Assembly (NCBI RefSeq): GCF_022539505.1 | Contig: NC_061509.1 | Location: 213,552,254-213,616,253 of the forward strand | DNA: 64,000 bases | Origin: Lolium rigidum | Lineage: Eukaryota > Streptophyta > Magnoliopsida > Poales > Poaceae | Reading direction: 5' to 3' | Shown here: piece after piece, positions 48,832-60,180 of the stretch | Layout of the letters: each line of letters opens with the position of its first letter | Numbering within the stretch: position 1 is the stretch's first letter | Made by a program: the position numbers and the translations under genes | Notes under the pieces: model-generated | Seen by the model: only the letters and a program-made list of their open reading frames with translations | Told to the model about the DNA's origin: nothing | The model's database searches: none

Positions 48832-48969
48832 CTACCTTGCTAACTTCTGTAGCTTGTTCTTCAGGAAATCTGATAAACCTGCATCTTGTGGCATGCCTCC
48901 ACCTCCTAGCTGCTTCATCTTGTTCCTAACTATTTTATGGAGTGGCTCAATGTGTTGGTCTTCTTGCAT
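48832..48969 (-). CDS. Conserved 45-aa reading frame in the LARD LTR (left copy)
   Basis: On the minus strand the first ATG after a TATA box (49012-49022) opens a 45-codon frame containing HKIVRNKMKQLGGGGMPQDA, then GLSDFLKNKLQKLAR and a stop. The same frame is kept in the right LTR and, for its C-terminal 28 residues, in the older LTR at 2783-2869. Differences there are mostly conservative (Met/Ile, Asp/Asn, Leu/Met). With a start site about 30 bp after the TATA box the leader would be about 20 bases. No protein family is recognised. Confidence 0.35.
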   Translation of the reverse strand: MQEDQHIEPLHKIVRNKMKQLGGGGMPQDAGLSDFLKNKLQKLAR

Positions 48970-49011
48970 CAAAGAGCAAGATGATGAAATGGATGAATGA
49001 GGTAGAGGGTT

Positions 49012-49022
49012 CCTTTTATAGG
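49012..49022 (-). promoter_or_regulatory. TATA box in the LARD LTR (left copy)
   Basis: The minus strand reads CCTATAAAAGG. The right copy has it at 58495-58505 and the older LTR has CCTATAAATAG at 2961-2971. A second minus-facing TATA-like box (CGTATAAATACC) lies near 47378 and 56861. Confidence 0.55.
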
Positions 49023-50162
49023 CTTGGACATGCTCTAATATCATGACACATAGGTGGATGACTCTTGTTTTAATTTGATGAGTAAGGTGCTTGGTTGTCA
49101 TGCTCTCATCCATAGTAATCCTTTAAGCATGAGGTGGCATTGCTTAGGATGCAAGCTATGTAGATATTTTCATCCTATGTGGCATGGGTATTATCCTCTC
49201 ATGTGATTTATTTTTGGATAGCCAAGTGGCTTTTGTTACTAAATATCTTGTGAATGATTTTATGCTTATGGGTGAGTCACTATATCATATGTGATTGTAT
49301 TTATATTATAATTGGGATCAAAATGTCAAGAATAAGAATTATACCCCAATTTTGAATGATGATGTTTGATTTCACCAAGGCATGATCATATGAGTTTCAA
49401 AGTACTCATAGTTTATTTTATTCAAATAGTTTGAACTATAATTCGTAATGTAAATGAATTTAGTTTTGTGATATTCCACATATTTAAATAGTTATGCTTA
49501 AAATAAGAATGTGGGGCTTTTATGCACTTAGGTCCTTGTGTTTTACCATATTTGGTAATTAGTTTTAAAGTGAATTCAATTATACCCCAAGTGTAGTTTC
49601 TTAACTTTTAAGTGTTAATAACTTAGAGTTTGATTATTATCTATTTTATGGTTATAGGCCTCTCCCATCTCTAGGGTTTAATGATAAGCTTGTGTTGGTG
49701 TTAAATTCCAAAGTTTAGTTCAATGAATTCCATGAGGTTCATGGTAGGAATATTTATTTGTTAAAGACATGGAAAATATATGTGAAGAATGGTTTCTCCA
49801 TTTATTGTTACTTGATTTCCAATTGAATAGTTGTTTAGATGTTATGGTAAAGAATACCATGTTATGAGCTTTCATAAGATCAAACAATTGACCATTGATT
49901 AAAGTGTTGTTGTGTTAGTTCCATTTGATCTAACCCCTTAGATCAAATCATCTCTACCCAAAGCAAGGTTTTGGCAAGGTCACATTGAGGTTTATAGCGC
50001 TTGACTTGATGATCTACTTCAATTCCACCAAGGTCAAGTGAAACTTCAGTTACTGTGACTATTTTACTTTAAAGCGCGAAAATTCCCCAGATTTTCTATG
50101 CATGAATGCAATGCACACATCTGTTTCCTCTATTTTTGTAACCCCAATACCGGGATATTACG

Positions 50163-50180
50163 GTCTCTACCCCTTAAACT
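50163..50180 (-). promoter_or_regulatory. Polypurine tract of the LARD
   Basis: The minus strand reads GTTTAAGGGGTAGAGACC next to the left LTR. The preceding GGACGAAGTTTAGTTTAAGG is the kind of 3' end found in Tekay/Del-type gypsy elements, which may be the autonomous relatives. Confidence 0.65.
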
Positions 50181-53062
50181 AAACTTCGTCCTCGAAGTTT
50201 GATCTCTCTCACGTTTCGGAGTGTGCATCTGACTTGTGCAGACTACGACTTTTCTCGAACTCCCTGGTGATCCTTTTGGATATAATTGAATATATCCCTT
50301 GTCCAGATTCTTCCTGGAATCCTTTAGGGTTTGTCTCCGAACATCAGTTTCTTATTCCAGTTCTATGATTTTTCTCTGGAATCTAATAATTCCTGTCTCT
50401 GAACCATGGCTCTTTCTTTGATTCATGGATTTCTTCCAACTTTTATAATCTTGTTTCCTGTCTCATTGAAGATTCAATGATTGGGACTTCTTCTTGTCCT
50501 GGTAGTCTTTATTGAGGACTAATTGGATAACATTCTCCTATTTGATAAAATAGGTCTTTGTTTTTCCCTTACTACCAAAATTGCAGTAATGGTACTTAAT
50601 AAGGTCCTAACCATGGAATTGGTCGTGATAGTTTATTTTTCTAATAATGGATTAGACTCTCTTAGTCCGTCCAATCATGGTTTATAGTTGATACTTATAT
50701 CTATTTTGGATTCTTTAGGTTCCATGAAAGGAATCATTCTATTAGTCTTTAGGTTTGGTATAGTCAATATCCTTCGGTCTTTGGCCTTCTCAAGCTGTAT
50801 TTGGACTCCGATATTTCCTTCGTCCAACTCTTTATGCTTGACTTACTTGAGCTTTAATTCTTCTGAGTAATACTACTCACTCTCTCAAGTTATAGTCCAC
50901 ATCTTACTTCCTCGAGGTATTAACCTCGGCTTCTGGTCTGACATCCTTCTGAAAGTAATGTTCGATAATCTTATGAAAATAAGATCGAACTTCCTCTCAG
51001 TTCAGACCTTCTTCTTCTATTATGCTCAAAATATTGAGTTATTGTACATCCAACTCAATCTTTACTCTACCCCTTAGAGTTTTCTTATGGTCTTCAACTC
51101 CTTTTCTTCCAACTATTGGACTTATGGTTAGAATATTGGTATAGGTCTTGTTTATAATTTATATTCCTCTAAGGTTTTGCGAAGAAACTTTGTGGTGGTA
51201 TCCACTCAATTGTGGACATCCAATGTGAATCCTTCAACTAAATTATTATAAGTTATAGTTATTTGGCTGACAAGATTTTTTATTTGTTCACAAACTTTTG
51301 TTACAAATAATTAAATCGTAAACTATTTGTAATACCAACTGATACCAGCTGTGGTTATTATACCAACTGTGGCTATTTGATATCTAAAATGGATTTTATT
51401 ATAGGTTCTGATCAACTAGACGAGACATCTTCTGCTTTATCTCGCAGTATTGCTCCTATACCAATTGTGGTCTTCTGATTTCAACTGTAGTCTTCTTACA
51501 TCTGCTGTGGTTTCATATATCATCTTCCTTCATTCAGGGTTTATTTTGCAAGAAAACCACTAGCTGACACTATGAATATAGTATCCTAAGTGATTTCCCA
51601 TGCATTCCCTCTTCTATGTCGACTATGGATCTGCTTCAGCTTCACCATAATCACCATATTTCTTACCTTCATGCTTCTCATGTACTAAAGTACTCCTCTG
51701 TTGAGGTAAAGCATGAATGTTGATTGGCACTTCCTTCCGAGTATTGTGGTTGCTTCCCACAACATTGTTTCCTTTATCTGATGAACCTTCATCTTGTCTT
51801 CAAAATATACCGAATTCGTCACTTCCTCACACGAATACCATTACCCTCTAGATCTATAGCTTTAAGTAAGAACTTGATATAGCAACATGCATTTGCATAC
51901 CAAAGTCAAACTTCATGTATAGATCTAGTCAAACAATGAAAATCCAATAAAATCCAAGAAGATTCTGCTTTGTGCTTATAATACACATCATCATAAGCCT
52001 GAATATGATTATTGAGTAAGACATCTCTAAACATCAGGCTGAGATGTGTAGTATATAACACCACATAATATAGGTTTATATCGTGATACTTAGCATGCAT
52101 ATAGGGAATTCTACTATTTGTCTCAACCTTTACCTTAATTGCACATTTGCAATGAGATAAACTTGAAACAAAGTGATCTAGGATAGTTGTGGTTAACCTA
52201 ATTTTCTTTGGAAGTACTAACTTAGCTTCCATTTTGTTGAGGACTACTTAAATGATATGTCTGGTTCTATCATCACTATTCTAGACACATAACTATTGGA
52301 ATATAGCTCCTATACTTCCAAGTTATTGTATCGTAAGGCTATGGACCTAATGTTCTTGACACAGTTCCCATGGTTTTTGGAACATAATTCTTGCACTATT
52401 GTTTAGCACTTGACTTCTTATTGTACTTCTCCTAAATATTTATGATGTTCTAATCCATCACATAATGATTCTCAGGTGAATCTCATATGATTAGTAATTC
52501 TACTATGTAAGTAGACATATATTATTTCTATCTCTCTTCCTTATTCCCATGATTGACTCATCATGGTTTATACTACCTCATATCACTTGTTTTTACTATC
52601 AAATGTTTCACAAGTGTAGATAGTTTTACTTACTCATTACTTAACTTGGTCTACATCTTCTATTAGGATATCTTAATTATCTTCATCAATTGATATAACT
52701 CCTATTACCAGTCTGGATAATTCTTACTTAACCATAACATGTGTTGGTACACATCTTCCACTAGGATATCTTCCTTATGGTTGTATCCTCTCTTTGGACT
52801 ACCATGTATTGTATACCAACTGTGGTCTACTCATAATTATTTTAGGGTCTTAAGAGTATGCTACATACTTGAGATTAGCTAGCTAACATTACTTAGGAAA
52901 TATAGGTAAGAAAGGTTGACTCAAGTGTGTCAGGATTATTCTCAAGTGAATATCCATCTCAAGTCATAAGAAATATTTGGTTTACCTAGGACAACTTCCT
53001 ATAGACACTACCAATCCTATAGGTCTCCTTTAAAGGGTTTTAATCCTAGGGTCAAAGCATTT

Positions 53063-53077
53063 GCTACGATACCAAGC
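53063..53077 (-). promoter_or_regulatory. Primer-binding site of the LARD
   Basis: The minus strand reads GCTTGGTATCGTAGC immediately inside the right LTR. It resembles the initiator-Met tRNA site TGGTATCAGAGC with changes. Confidence 0.7.
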
Positions 53078-56000
53078 TGTGGTGACCCGGCATACCACTG
53101 CATGGTGTAGTATGCAAGTCCGATATAACACCAATGAAACACCGTTCCACTAGTATTATATCGCTCAGAGTGGTACAACAGAAACATATGCGGGTCCAAG
53201 GTATGTCTATAGAATTACAACATTGACTCTATTACATAAGATCAGCATAGCCTCCTACTTTACAATGAGGTAAAGCTGCAGATAACTCCGGAAGAACGAC
53301 TCGTAGTCTAGTCTTATCACGAACTCTATTTGTAGAGTATTTCACTAACTACAGAGGCTAAGAATAGACTCTAGCTAAATAGGAGCTAGGTTTAGGAAGC
53401 TATTTCCCTCCTATGGCTAAACTAGGTTTTCTCCTTGTTGGATGTGGTACTTGGCTCCTCTGACAGGGTCCTGTCTCGTGAAGTAGTTGTTGACTCCTCG
53501 ACCTTCGAGTTGCATTGTAGATACTCCTTCGATGCCTCCATATCTAAGCAGGGGATTTAAGAGTGGGATGAGTACGAGCGTACTCAACAAGTTCATTATA
53601 GGAAAGAGGTGTTTAATGCACTAGCTACAACATTAGACCAGAAAGTCCAATACCAATGCAAGTTTTCATAACCATTTCTTAAAAAGGTTGCTTTTATTCA
53701 GAAGAACTATGTCCGTCAGCCTTCACCGGTTTACTAGAACTTCATGGAGCTCCTTTCCGGCCGCGTTCGCAGTTCCATATCCCGGAACAGGGAGTGACAG
53801 GTCACGGTTCTTTACACTCTGCAGAGGTGTGTTGCTTTACCCATAAGAGATCTTAACCTTGGTGCCAACCGGGCAATTTCCCCGTCCACACTTCCTTTGG
53901 TGTGAGGCCCGGTATAAGGTCTAGCCAATCATGTTCCTCCGCTACCTCGCACACCCACCCTTTGTTGCATACCCCGACCCTGGGTCCTCGTCGGTCCTCT
54001 TACACCAATTAAGGATGGACCCCGACCACAACAACAGTTTGGGACTCGTTAACCAAACTCCTTCGCCGGTAGCTGCAACCCATCATAGACCACTTACCGT
54101 GGGGAATTAGAATGGGATCCCCACCCCACCGCTTGCCCAACCTGGGTCAAGTGTCTACGGTAAGCGCATCCGTTGATGTACGAGAGGTGGAAACACTTTT
54201 GACTACTATGTCCCACTCCGGATCTTATGGTTAACACGGGTATTACGGCACAAGAATCACTGGCGACATTTGTTGTTTAATCCTAGATGGATATTAACCC
54301 TTGCAATGGAACCTCCACCATATAAACACAATCCATGGTTCCATTGCCCACCACATAGTCATATTCATAGTTATGAAAGTAGTGATTTTGGTTTTTATGC
54401 AATAGTGATAATCATAGTACTTTGCAAGTAATTTGATAAAGATACTCAAATGACATGAGCAAGCGATGAACTTGCCTTTCTTGACTGCAAGATTATGCAG
54501 GCAATGTCTTCGATACGCAATAACTCCAAATTCTGAAATAGCATCATCGTCCGGTAAGGACGATGATTAAAAGATTGGCAAGGATGCATTAATGCATAAG
54601 TATGAGATGCAATCGCTCTAAGCGTGACCTAACCTCGGTGATTTAGGATCAGTGAGTTGTAATGATTGGTTTAGGGTGTGTTGCACTTTTAGAGTGATCC
54701 ACAAGCAAGGTTCTTATTCAGGTGTGATTACTTGGTATCATGAACATGTAGATAATAAAACTCCGTAATCAATTGAGCACACAAAGACTGATAATTGGCC
54801 TAATGTTAACAAGTAAAGAACAGTGGTCAGTTTTAGTACTGTATGGCATGGTTAATGATTACTTATTATATAATTCAAAAGAATAACTTTTGAAGAACAT
54901 GTCCTCATATAAAGAACAAGTATAATAATTAGGTTGGTGGGGTTCTATGGTTATCTATGGTTTCATCTAGTTTCTGGAGTAAGTATTAAATGGATTCCAA
55001 ACAATGTTGGATTCGTCAATACCTAGGGCTTGTAAGTTTGAGTTAAGCCTAGGCATCCTAAGCAATTGTTTATACATGGTTGCTATCAAGGTTGATTCAT
55101 CTTGCTGGTGATAGCTAGCTAGGTTTATAGGTCCTTATAAGCAGGGTTGATGATGATTATGTATCTACTTCAAAAGAATAACTTTTGAAGAACATACTTC
55201 TTAGATAATAAGAAGTATAACAATTAAGGGTGAGGTTGTCTTGTATTAGCTATTGGATCTCTAAGTAGAGAATGGTTTGTTCCTAAATAGGATGGTTCAT
55301 GAGTATCTCACACTAGTAGGGTTTAGTGGAACAGGGTTATGTAATGTAAAATAGCAGGTATGGTTGCTATTAGGGTTCATCACAATGGTGTGATGCTAAT
55401 TAGGGATCAATAAGGATGATGGCTTTGGTAATAGGATCTAGGGTTTTCACTTGGTTGATCCCACTTGATTAGTTAGGTTAGATGAGGATGAACACATGAG
55501 ATACCCATATATTAGTGATAGGTCTTCTACATTTTATGTGGCCAAGACAAGTATTTAATTGCTTATTATGGTTCTATGGATCAAAAGGATAATATCATGA
55601 TCACATCTCCTAACCTAGGGTTTAGGTTAGAAACAAATTAGGTTAATATGATTTAATGGAGCTAGGGTTCCTAATGGTGTTAGGGTCTTAGGGTTTCACA
55701 AGCAATGATAATGTTGTAATACCATTTAATAAGAAATTAGGGTTTGCTATTTACCCCATAGTTCTAAGATTAATAACTTCATTTTTTTAAAGTTGAAGTT
55801 ATTAATAACTTTGAAATAAAAATAATACTGAATTTGGCATTTTATTATTTTTAGAAAATTAATAATTAAGGTAATTATTAATTAGGGTTTAAATTTCCAC
55901 TAATAAAGATTTAACAAAATAACAAATAAAGAAAAATAGCTTTAATGTTTTCTTTATTTTTTTCTTACTGGTTTTTATTTATTTTAGAAGGTTTTACTAT

Positions 56001-59000
56001 TTATTGAATTTTAATTCAATTTTAGAATTAAGGAAAAGGCTTAATTAACAAGTATTAAATAATTAAATTTTTATTAAAATAAAAATTTCATTTCATATTT
56101 TTATTGGATAGAGTTTTCTTTTCTAAGAATTTTAATATCTTATTTACATTTTTCTGACTTAAATTGAATTTTCTAGATTTATTTGAGGTTGCAGCATTAA
56201 TTGGATTTGAATTTAAAACGGAAATTAACTAAAGCTACCCGGGATTTTACCCAAACAGCCACTGGCTGGTGGGTCCAGGGCCAGGTCATGTGCCACGTGG
56301 GCACGACCAAGTCAAAATCGAGGCCATGTCTGGGAGTTCATGGCCGGCGGTCAATCCAGAACGACGCCGACGATAGAGAGCTCCCGCGGATGAGCGAGTG
56401 GTTCAGTTCGAAGCGGGACAGCGAGTTGAACTTAGTGGTGGTCTCGCCGCCACTTTATGGCCACCGGAGCTTGGCCGGCGGCGGGGTACCGCGGCGGTGA
56501 GGACAGGTGCATGGTGTGGAGGAGCTACGGCGCCTAATCGAGCAAGGCAAGCACACCAGGAGGTTGAGGAGCTCACCAGGAGCACAGAGCACTTGACGGC
56601 GTGGCCTGAGGTGGTCTGAATCGACGACGGTGGCGGTGGCCGGCGTCAGAGAAGGCGGCTCGGCATGGTCGCTTGCGAGCGCTTCGGCTCGATTCCACGC
56701 GCTCGGGGAGCTTGTCGACCATGGCGGTGACGATGGCGTACTCGGCGGGGCCAGGGGTGGTCTCTACCGACGACGACGGCCAGAGTCCGAGCATGCTAGG
56801 GTTTCGGCGTTTGCAGAAATTGAGCAGAGGAAGAAGAACTTCGGGGCTAGGGTTCGCCGTGGTATTTATACGGAGCCTAAACGTGCCTTGTTACGCCGAC
56901 GGTCGAGGAGATGGCGCCAGCGCGAGGGAAAGCGGAGCACGGCGTCTCGCTGGCCTCCCGTACACGAAGAGGATGAGGATGAGCCTCTCCCCCGATATTT
57001 GATCGAAAGGGTACGTGGGCTGCTCTTGGGTAGTGGCTTGGGCCGTGTTGCTAGGCTGCTGCTGGGCTGCTGCGTGGGCTGTCCGGCCAGGTGAGGCAGG
57101 TAAGCCCCCTCTTCCATATTTTTTTCTTTTCTTTTCTTTTCTGTTTTATAATTCTATTTTATATTTATTATTTGAATTCATTTATGAATTCAATACTGTT
57201 TGTAAATAATTTGTAATGATGCTCATTTATTCAAGATTTAGTTTACTGACTATTATTTCCTTGTTCTATTTTGAATTCATATTTTATATTGTATTACTTG
57301 CATATTTGTGAATAACATTTGGACCTAATCTTATATTTTTACTTTAATTCTCTTTTTATTATGCAATCAATTATGTTTAGAATGATGAGAGTTATACTTT
57401 CATCTCAAAGTATTACAGAGTTTGTTACTATGTCTTGGTTTCCATTTGAGAATTAGTCACTAACATTTCATTTGAACAACATTTTCTTAGGATTTTGTAG
57501 GTTTGATAATAATCTAAATTCAAGGTTAGTATTAGTTCTATAATTTAAATATAACTTAAAATCCTAGAGTATGTATTATTCTCCTCAAGGTTGGGCTTTA
57601 TTTACAGAGATAAGTGGTTGATCACCACCCATGGATTTTATTATGAGTTTAAGCACTAGATGTTTCTTAGGGTTAATTTGTGAAGCATAGAATTCAGCTA
57701 ATGAGCAATTCTTAGGGTTATAATGATATTTACCTAATGGCAATTGGTTGGAATCTCAATTATGGCCTAGGTTCATATTATGATCACCATAGTGATGCAT
57801 AAACTAGGGTTGAGATACAATTCTAGTTTATAGAATTGGGATGACATCATATTGCATGTGCTAGGGTTAATCTCCCCTAACCATGATAAGATGGTTACTT
57901 GCTTAATATTTTATGTGCTTCTCTTATTACTAAGGACTTGAGAATTGGTTTTATCTTATACCAATAGATTTCTATTATATTCTTAATCTATTGTTGAAGT
58001 AACTAAAGTGGTTATGGTTCTTTTTATAGTTAACTTTGGTCAAATGGATTGTTGGTTTCCTCACCATATGAATTATAGGCTTTAACTCTAAGCTTTTCTT
58101 GTGTGCTAAAATCCTCTACTTCAAGTTCTTAGGGTTTATGATTACTACACAATTTATAATGGTCAAGGTTTGGCTTCCTAAAGTATCACTAAAAGTATTC
58201 GGATATGGTTATTCCAATTACCCCTCTCACTTCACAAGGTCTTGAATTATAATCTATAGTTCTACTCAAGGAGTGATGATGTGATTAACTAAATATGTGG
58301 TTTGCCTAAGAATTCTACCTTGCTAACTTATGTAGCTTGTTCTTCAGGAAATCTGATAAACCTGCATCTTGTGGCATGCCTCCACCTCCTAGCTGCTTCA
58401 TCTTGTTCCTAACTATTTTATGGAGTGGCTCATTGTGTTGGTCTTCTTGCATCAAAGAGAAAGATGATGAAATGGATGAATGAGGTAGAGGGTTCCTTTT
58501 ATAGGCTTGGACATGCTCTAATATCATGACACATAGGTGGATGACTCTTGTTTTAATTTGATGAGTAAGGTGCTTGGTTGTCATGCTCTCATCCATAGTA
58601 ATCCTTTAAGCATGAGGTGGCATTGCTTAGGATGCAAGCTATGTAGATATTTTCATCCTATGTGGCATGGGTATTATCCTCTCATGTGATTTATTTTTGG
58701 ATAGCCAAGTGGCTTTTGTTACTAAATATCTTGTGAATGATTTTATGCTTATGGGTGAGTCACTATATCATATGTGATTGTATTTATATTATAATTGGGA
58801 TCAAAATGTCAAGAATAAGAATTATACCCCAATTTTGAATGATGATGTTTGATTTCACCAAGGCATGATCATATGAGTTTCAAAGTACTCATAGTTTATT
58901 TTATTCAAATAGTTTGAACTATAATTCGTAATGTAAATGAATTTAGTTTTGTGATATTCCACATATTTAAATAGTTATGCTTAAAATAAGAATGTGGGGC

Positions 59001-59646
59001 TTTTATGCACTTAGGTCCTTGTGTTTTACCATATTTGGTAATTAGTTTTAAAGTGAATTCAATTATACCCCAAGTGTAGTTTCTTAACTTTTAAGTGTTA
59101 ATAACTTAGAGTTTGATTATTATCTATTTTATGGTTATAGGCCTCTCCCATCTCTAGGGTTTAATGATAAGCTTGTGTTGGTGTTAAATTCCAAAGTTTA
59201 GTTCAATGAATTCCATGAGGTTCATGGTAGGAATATTTATTTGTTAAAGACATGGAAAATATATGTGAAGAATGGTTTCTCCATTTATTGTTACTTGATT
59301 TCCAATTGAATAGTTGTTTAGATGTTATGGTAAAGAATACCATGTTATGAGCTTTCATAAGATCAAACAATTGACCATTGATTAAAGTGTTGTTGTGTTA
59401 GTTCCATTTGATCTAACCCCTTAGATCAAATCATCTCTACCCAAAGCAAGGTTTTGGCAAGGTCACATTGAGGTTTATAGCGCTTGACTTGATGATCTAC
59501 TTCAATTCCACCAAGGTCAAGTGAAACTTCAGTTACTGTGACTGTTTTACTTTAAAGCGCGAAAATTCCCCAGATTTTCTATGCATGAATGCAATGCACA
59601 CATCCGTTTCCTCTATTTTTGTAACCCCAATACACAGGATATTACA
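53078..59646 (-). repeat. 5' LTR of the LARD (right copy)
   Basis: 6569 bp, with the same order of sequence as the left copy. It retains the segment near 56070-56105 that the left copy lacks. It abuts the primer-binding site at its left inner edge. Confidence 0.9.
58315..58452 (-). CDS. Conserved 45-aa reading frame in the LARD LTR (right copy)
   Basis: It is the counterpart of 48832-48969, with Asn for Ile near residue 7 and His for Gln near residue 41. The same TATA box (58495-58505) lies upstream. The two LTR copies descend from one template, so their agreement alone is weak evidence; the diverged copy at 2783-2869 is the informative one. Confidence 0.35.
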   Translation of the reverse strand: MQEDQHNEPLHKIVRNKMKQLGGGGMPQDAGLSDFLKNKLHKLAR

Positions 59647-60180
59647 GTGGGTCCCACTTTCCGGTTAAAGGGCCGGCCCATTTAGTATGTGGGGTCCACC
59701 ATATAGCAAGTGGGCCGGCCCAACAAGATAGTGGGCCGGGCCAAAACGCTGGTGGGTCCCACTTTCCTGCTAAAGGGCCGGCCCATTTAGTATGTGGGGT
59801 CCACCGTATAGCAAGTGGGCCGGCCCAACACGCTAGTGGGCCGGGCCAAAAACACAGGTGGGTCCCACTTTCCTGTAAAAGGGCCGGCCCATTTAGTATG
59901 TGGGGTCCACCATAGAGCAAGTGGGCCGGCCCAACAAGCTAGTGGGCCGGGCCAAAAACACAGGTGGGTCCCACTTTCGTCTTAAAGGGCCGGCCCGTTT
60001 AGTATGTGGGGACCACCACAAAAGCAATTGGGCTGGCCCAACTAGTTAGTGGGCCGGCCCAATAGTGGGTGGGGTCCACCTTAAAGCAAGTGGGCCGGCC
60101 CAATAAGAGTGTGGGGTCCACAAGTAATCAAGTGGGCTGGCCCAATAAGTAAGTGGGCCAGCCCGTTTAGTTGCTGTTTA
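59647..60180 (+). repeat. CACTA GGCCGGCC array, continuation
   Basis: Units of 105-106 bp start GTGGGTCCCACTTTCC at 59647, 59752, 59858 and 59964. Each has GGGCCGGCCCATTTAGTA, GTGGGGTCCACC, TGGGCCGGCCCAACA and GTGGGCCGGGCC. The array decays after 60070. It is the part of the array to the right of the LARD insertion. Confidence 0.85.

Larger units (their letters stand above)
43625..50162 (-). repeat. 3' LTR of the LARD (left copy)
   Basis: 6538 bp. The last base at the inner edge is G rather than A (ATTACG). Compared with the right LTR it lacks a segment of about 35 bp near 46622 bounded by TTTTTATT repeats, which looks like slippage or a microhomology deletion. Confidence 0.9.
50163..53077 (-). 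other. LARD internal region without coding capacity
   Basis: This is 2.9 kb of AT-rich sequence between PPT and PBS. No frame exceeds about 110 codons and no gag, protease, RT, RNase H or integrase motif is seen on either strand. Short copies of TACCAACTGTGG occur at 51361, 51459 (variant) and 52813, with a compound copy at 51332-51354; these resemble the LTR-PBS junction TACCAAGCTGTGG at 53070. Confidence 0.75.
43625..59646 (-). mobile_element. LARD-like LTR retrotransposon, 16 kb, with 6.5-kb LTRs
   Basis: Two near-identical LTRs (43625-50162, 6538 bp; 53078-59646, 6569 bp) bound a 2.9-kb internal region. Plus-strand edges are TGTGG...ATTACA, so on the minus strand the LTR starts TGTAATATCC and ends CCACA. 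The minus-strand PPT GTTTAAGGGGTAGAGACC abuts the left LTR and the PBS TTGGTATCGTAGC follows the right LTR, so the element is minus-oriented. GTGGGT flanks both ends (43619-43624 and 59647-59652), consistent with a target duplication. There is no gag, pol or env in the internal part. This fits a large retrotransposon derivative that depends on an autonomous gypsy partner. Few LTR differences point to recent insertion. Confidence 0.9.

Noticed and set aside
59642..59920. 92-codon minus frame with repeated WAGPL-type residues
   Set aside because: It is a translation of the CACTA GGCCGGCC tandem array, not a repeat protein.
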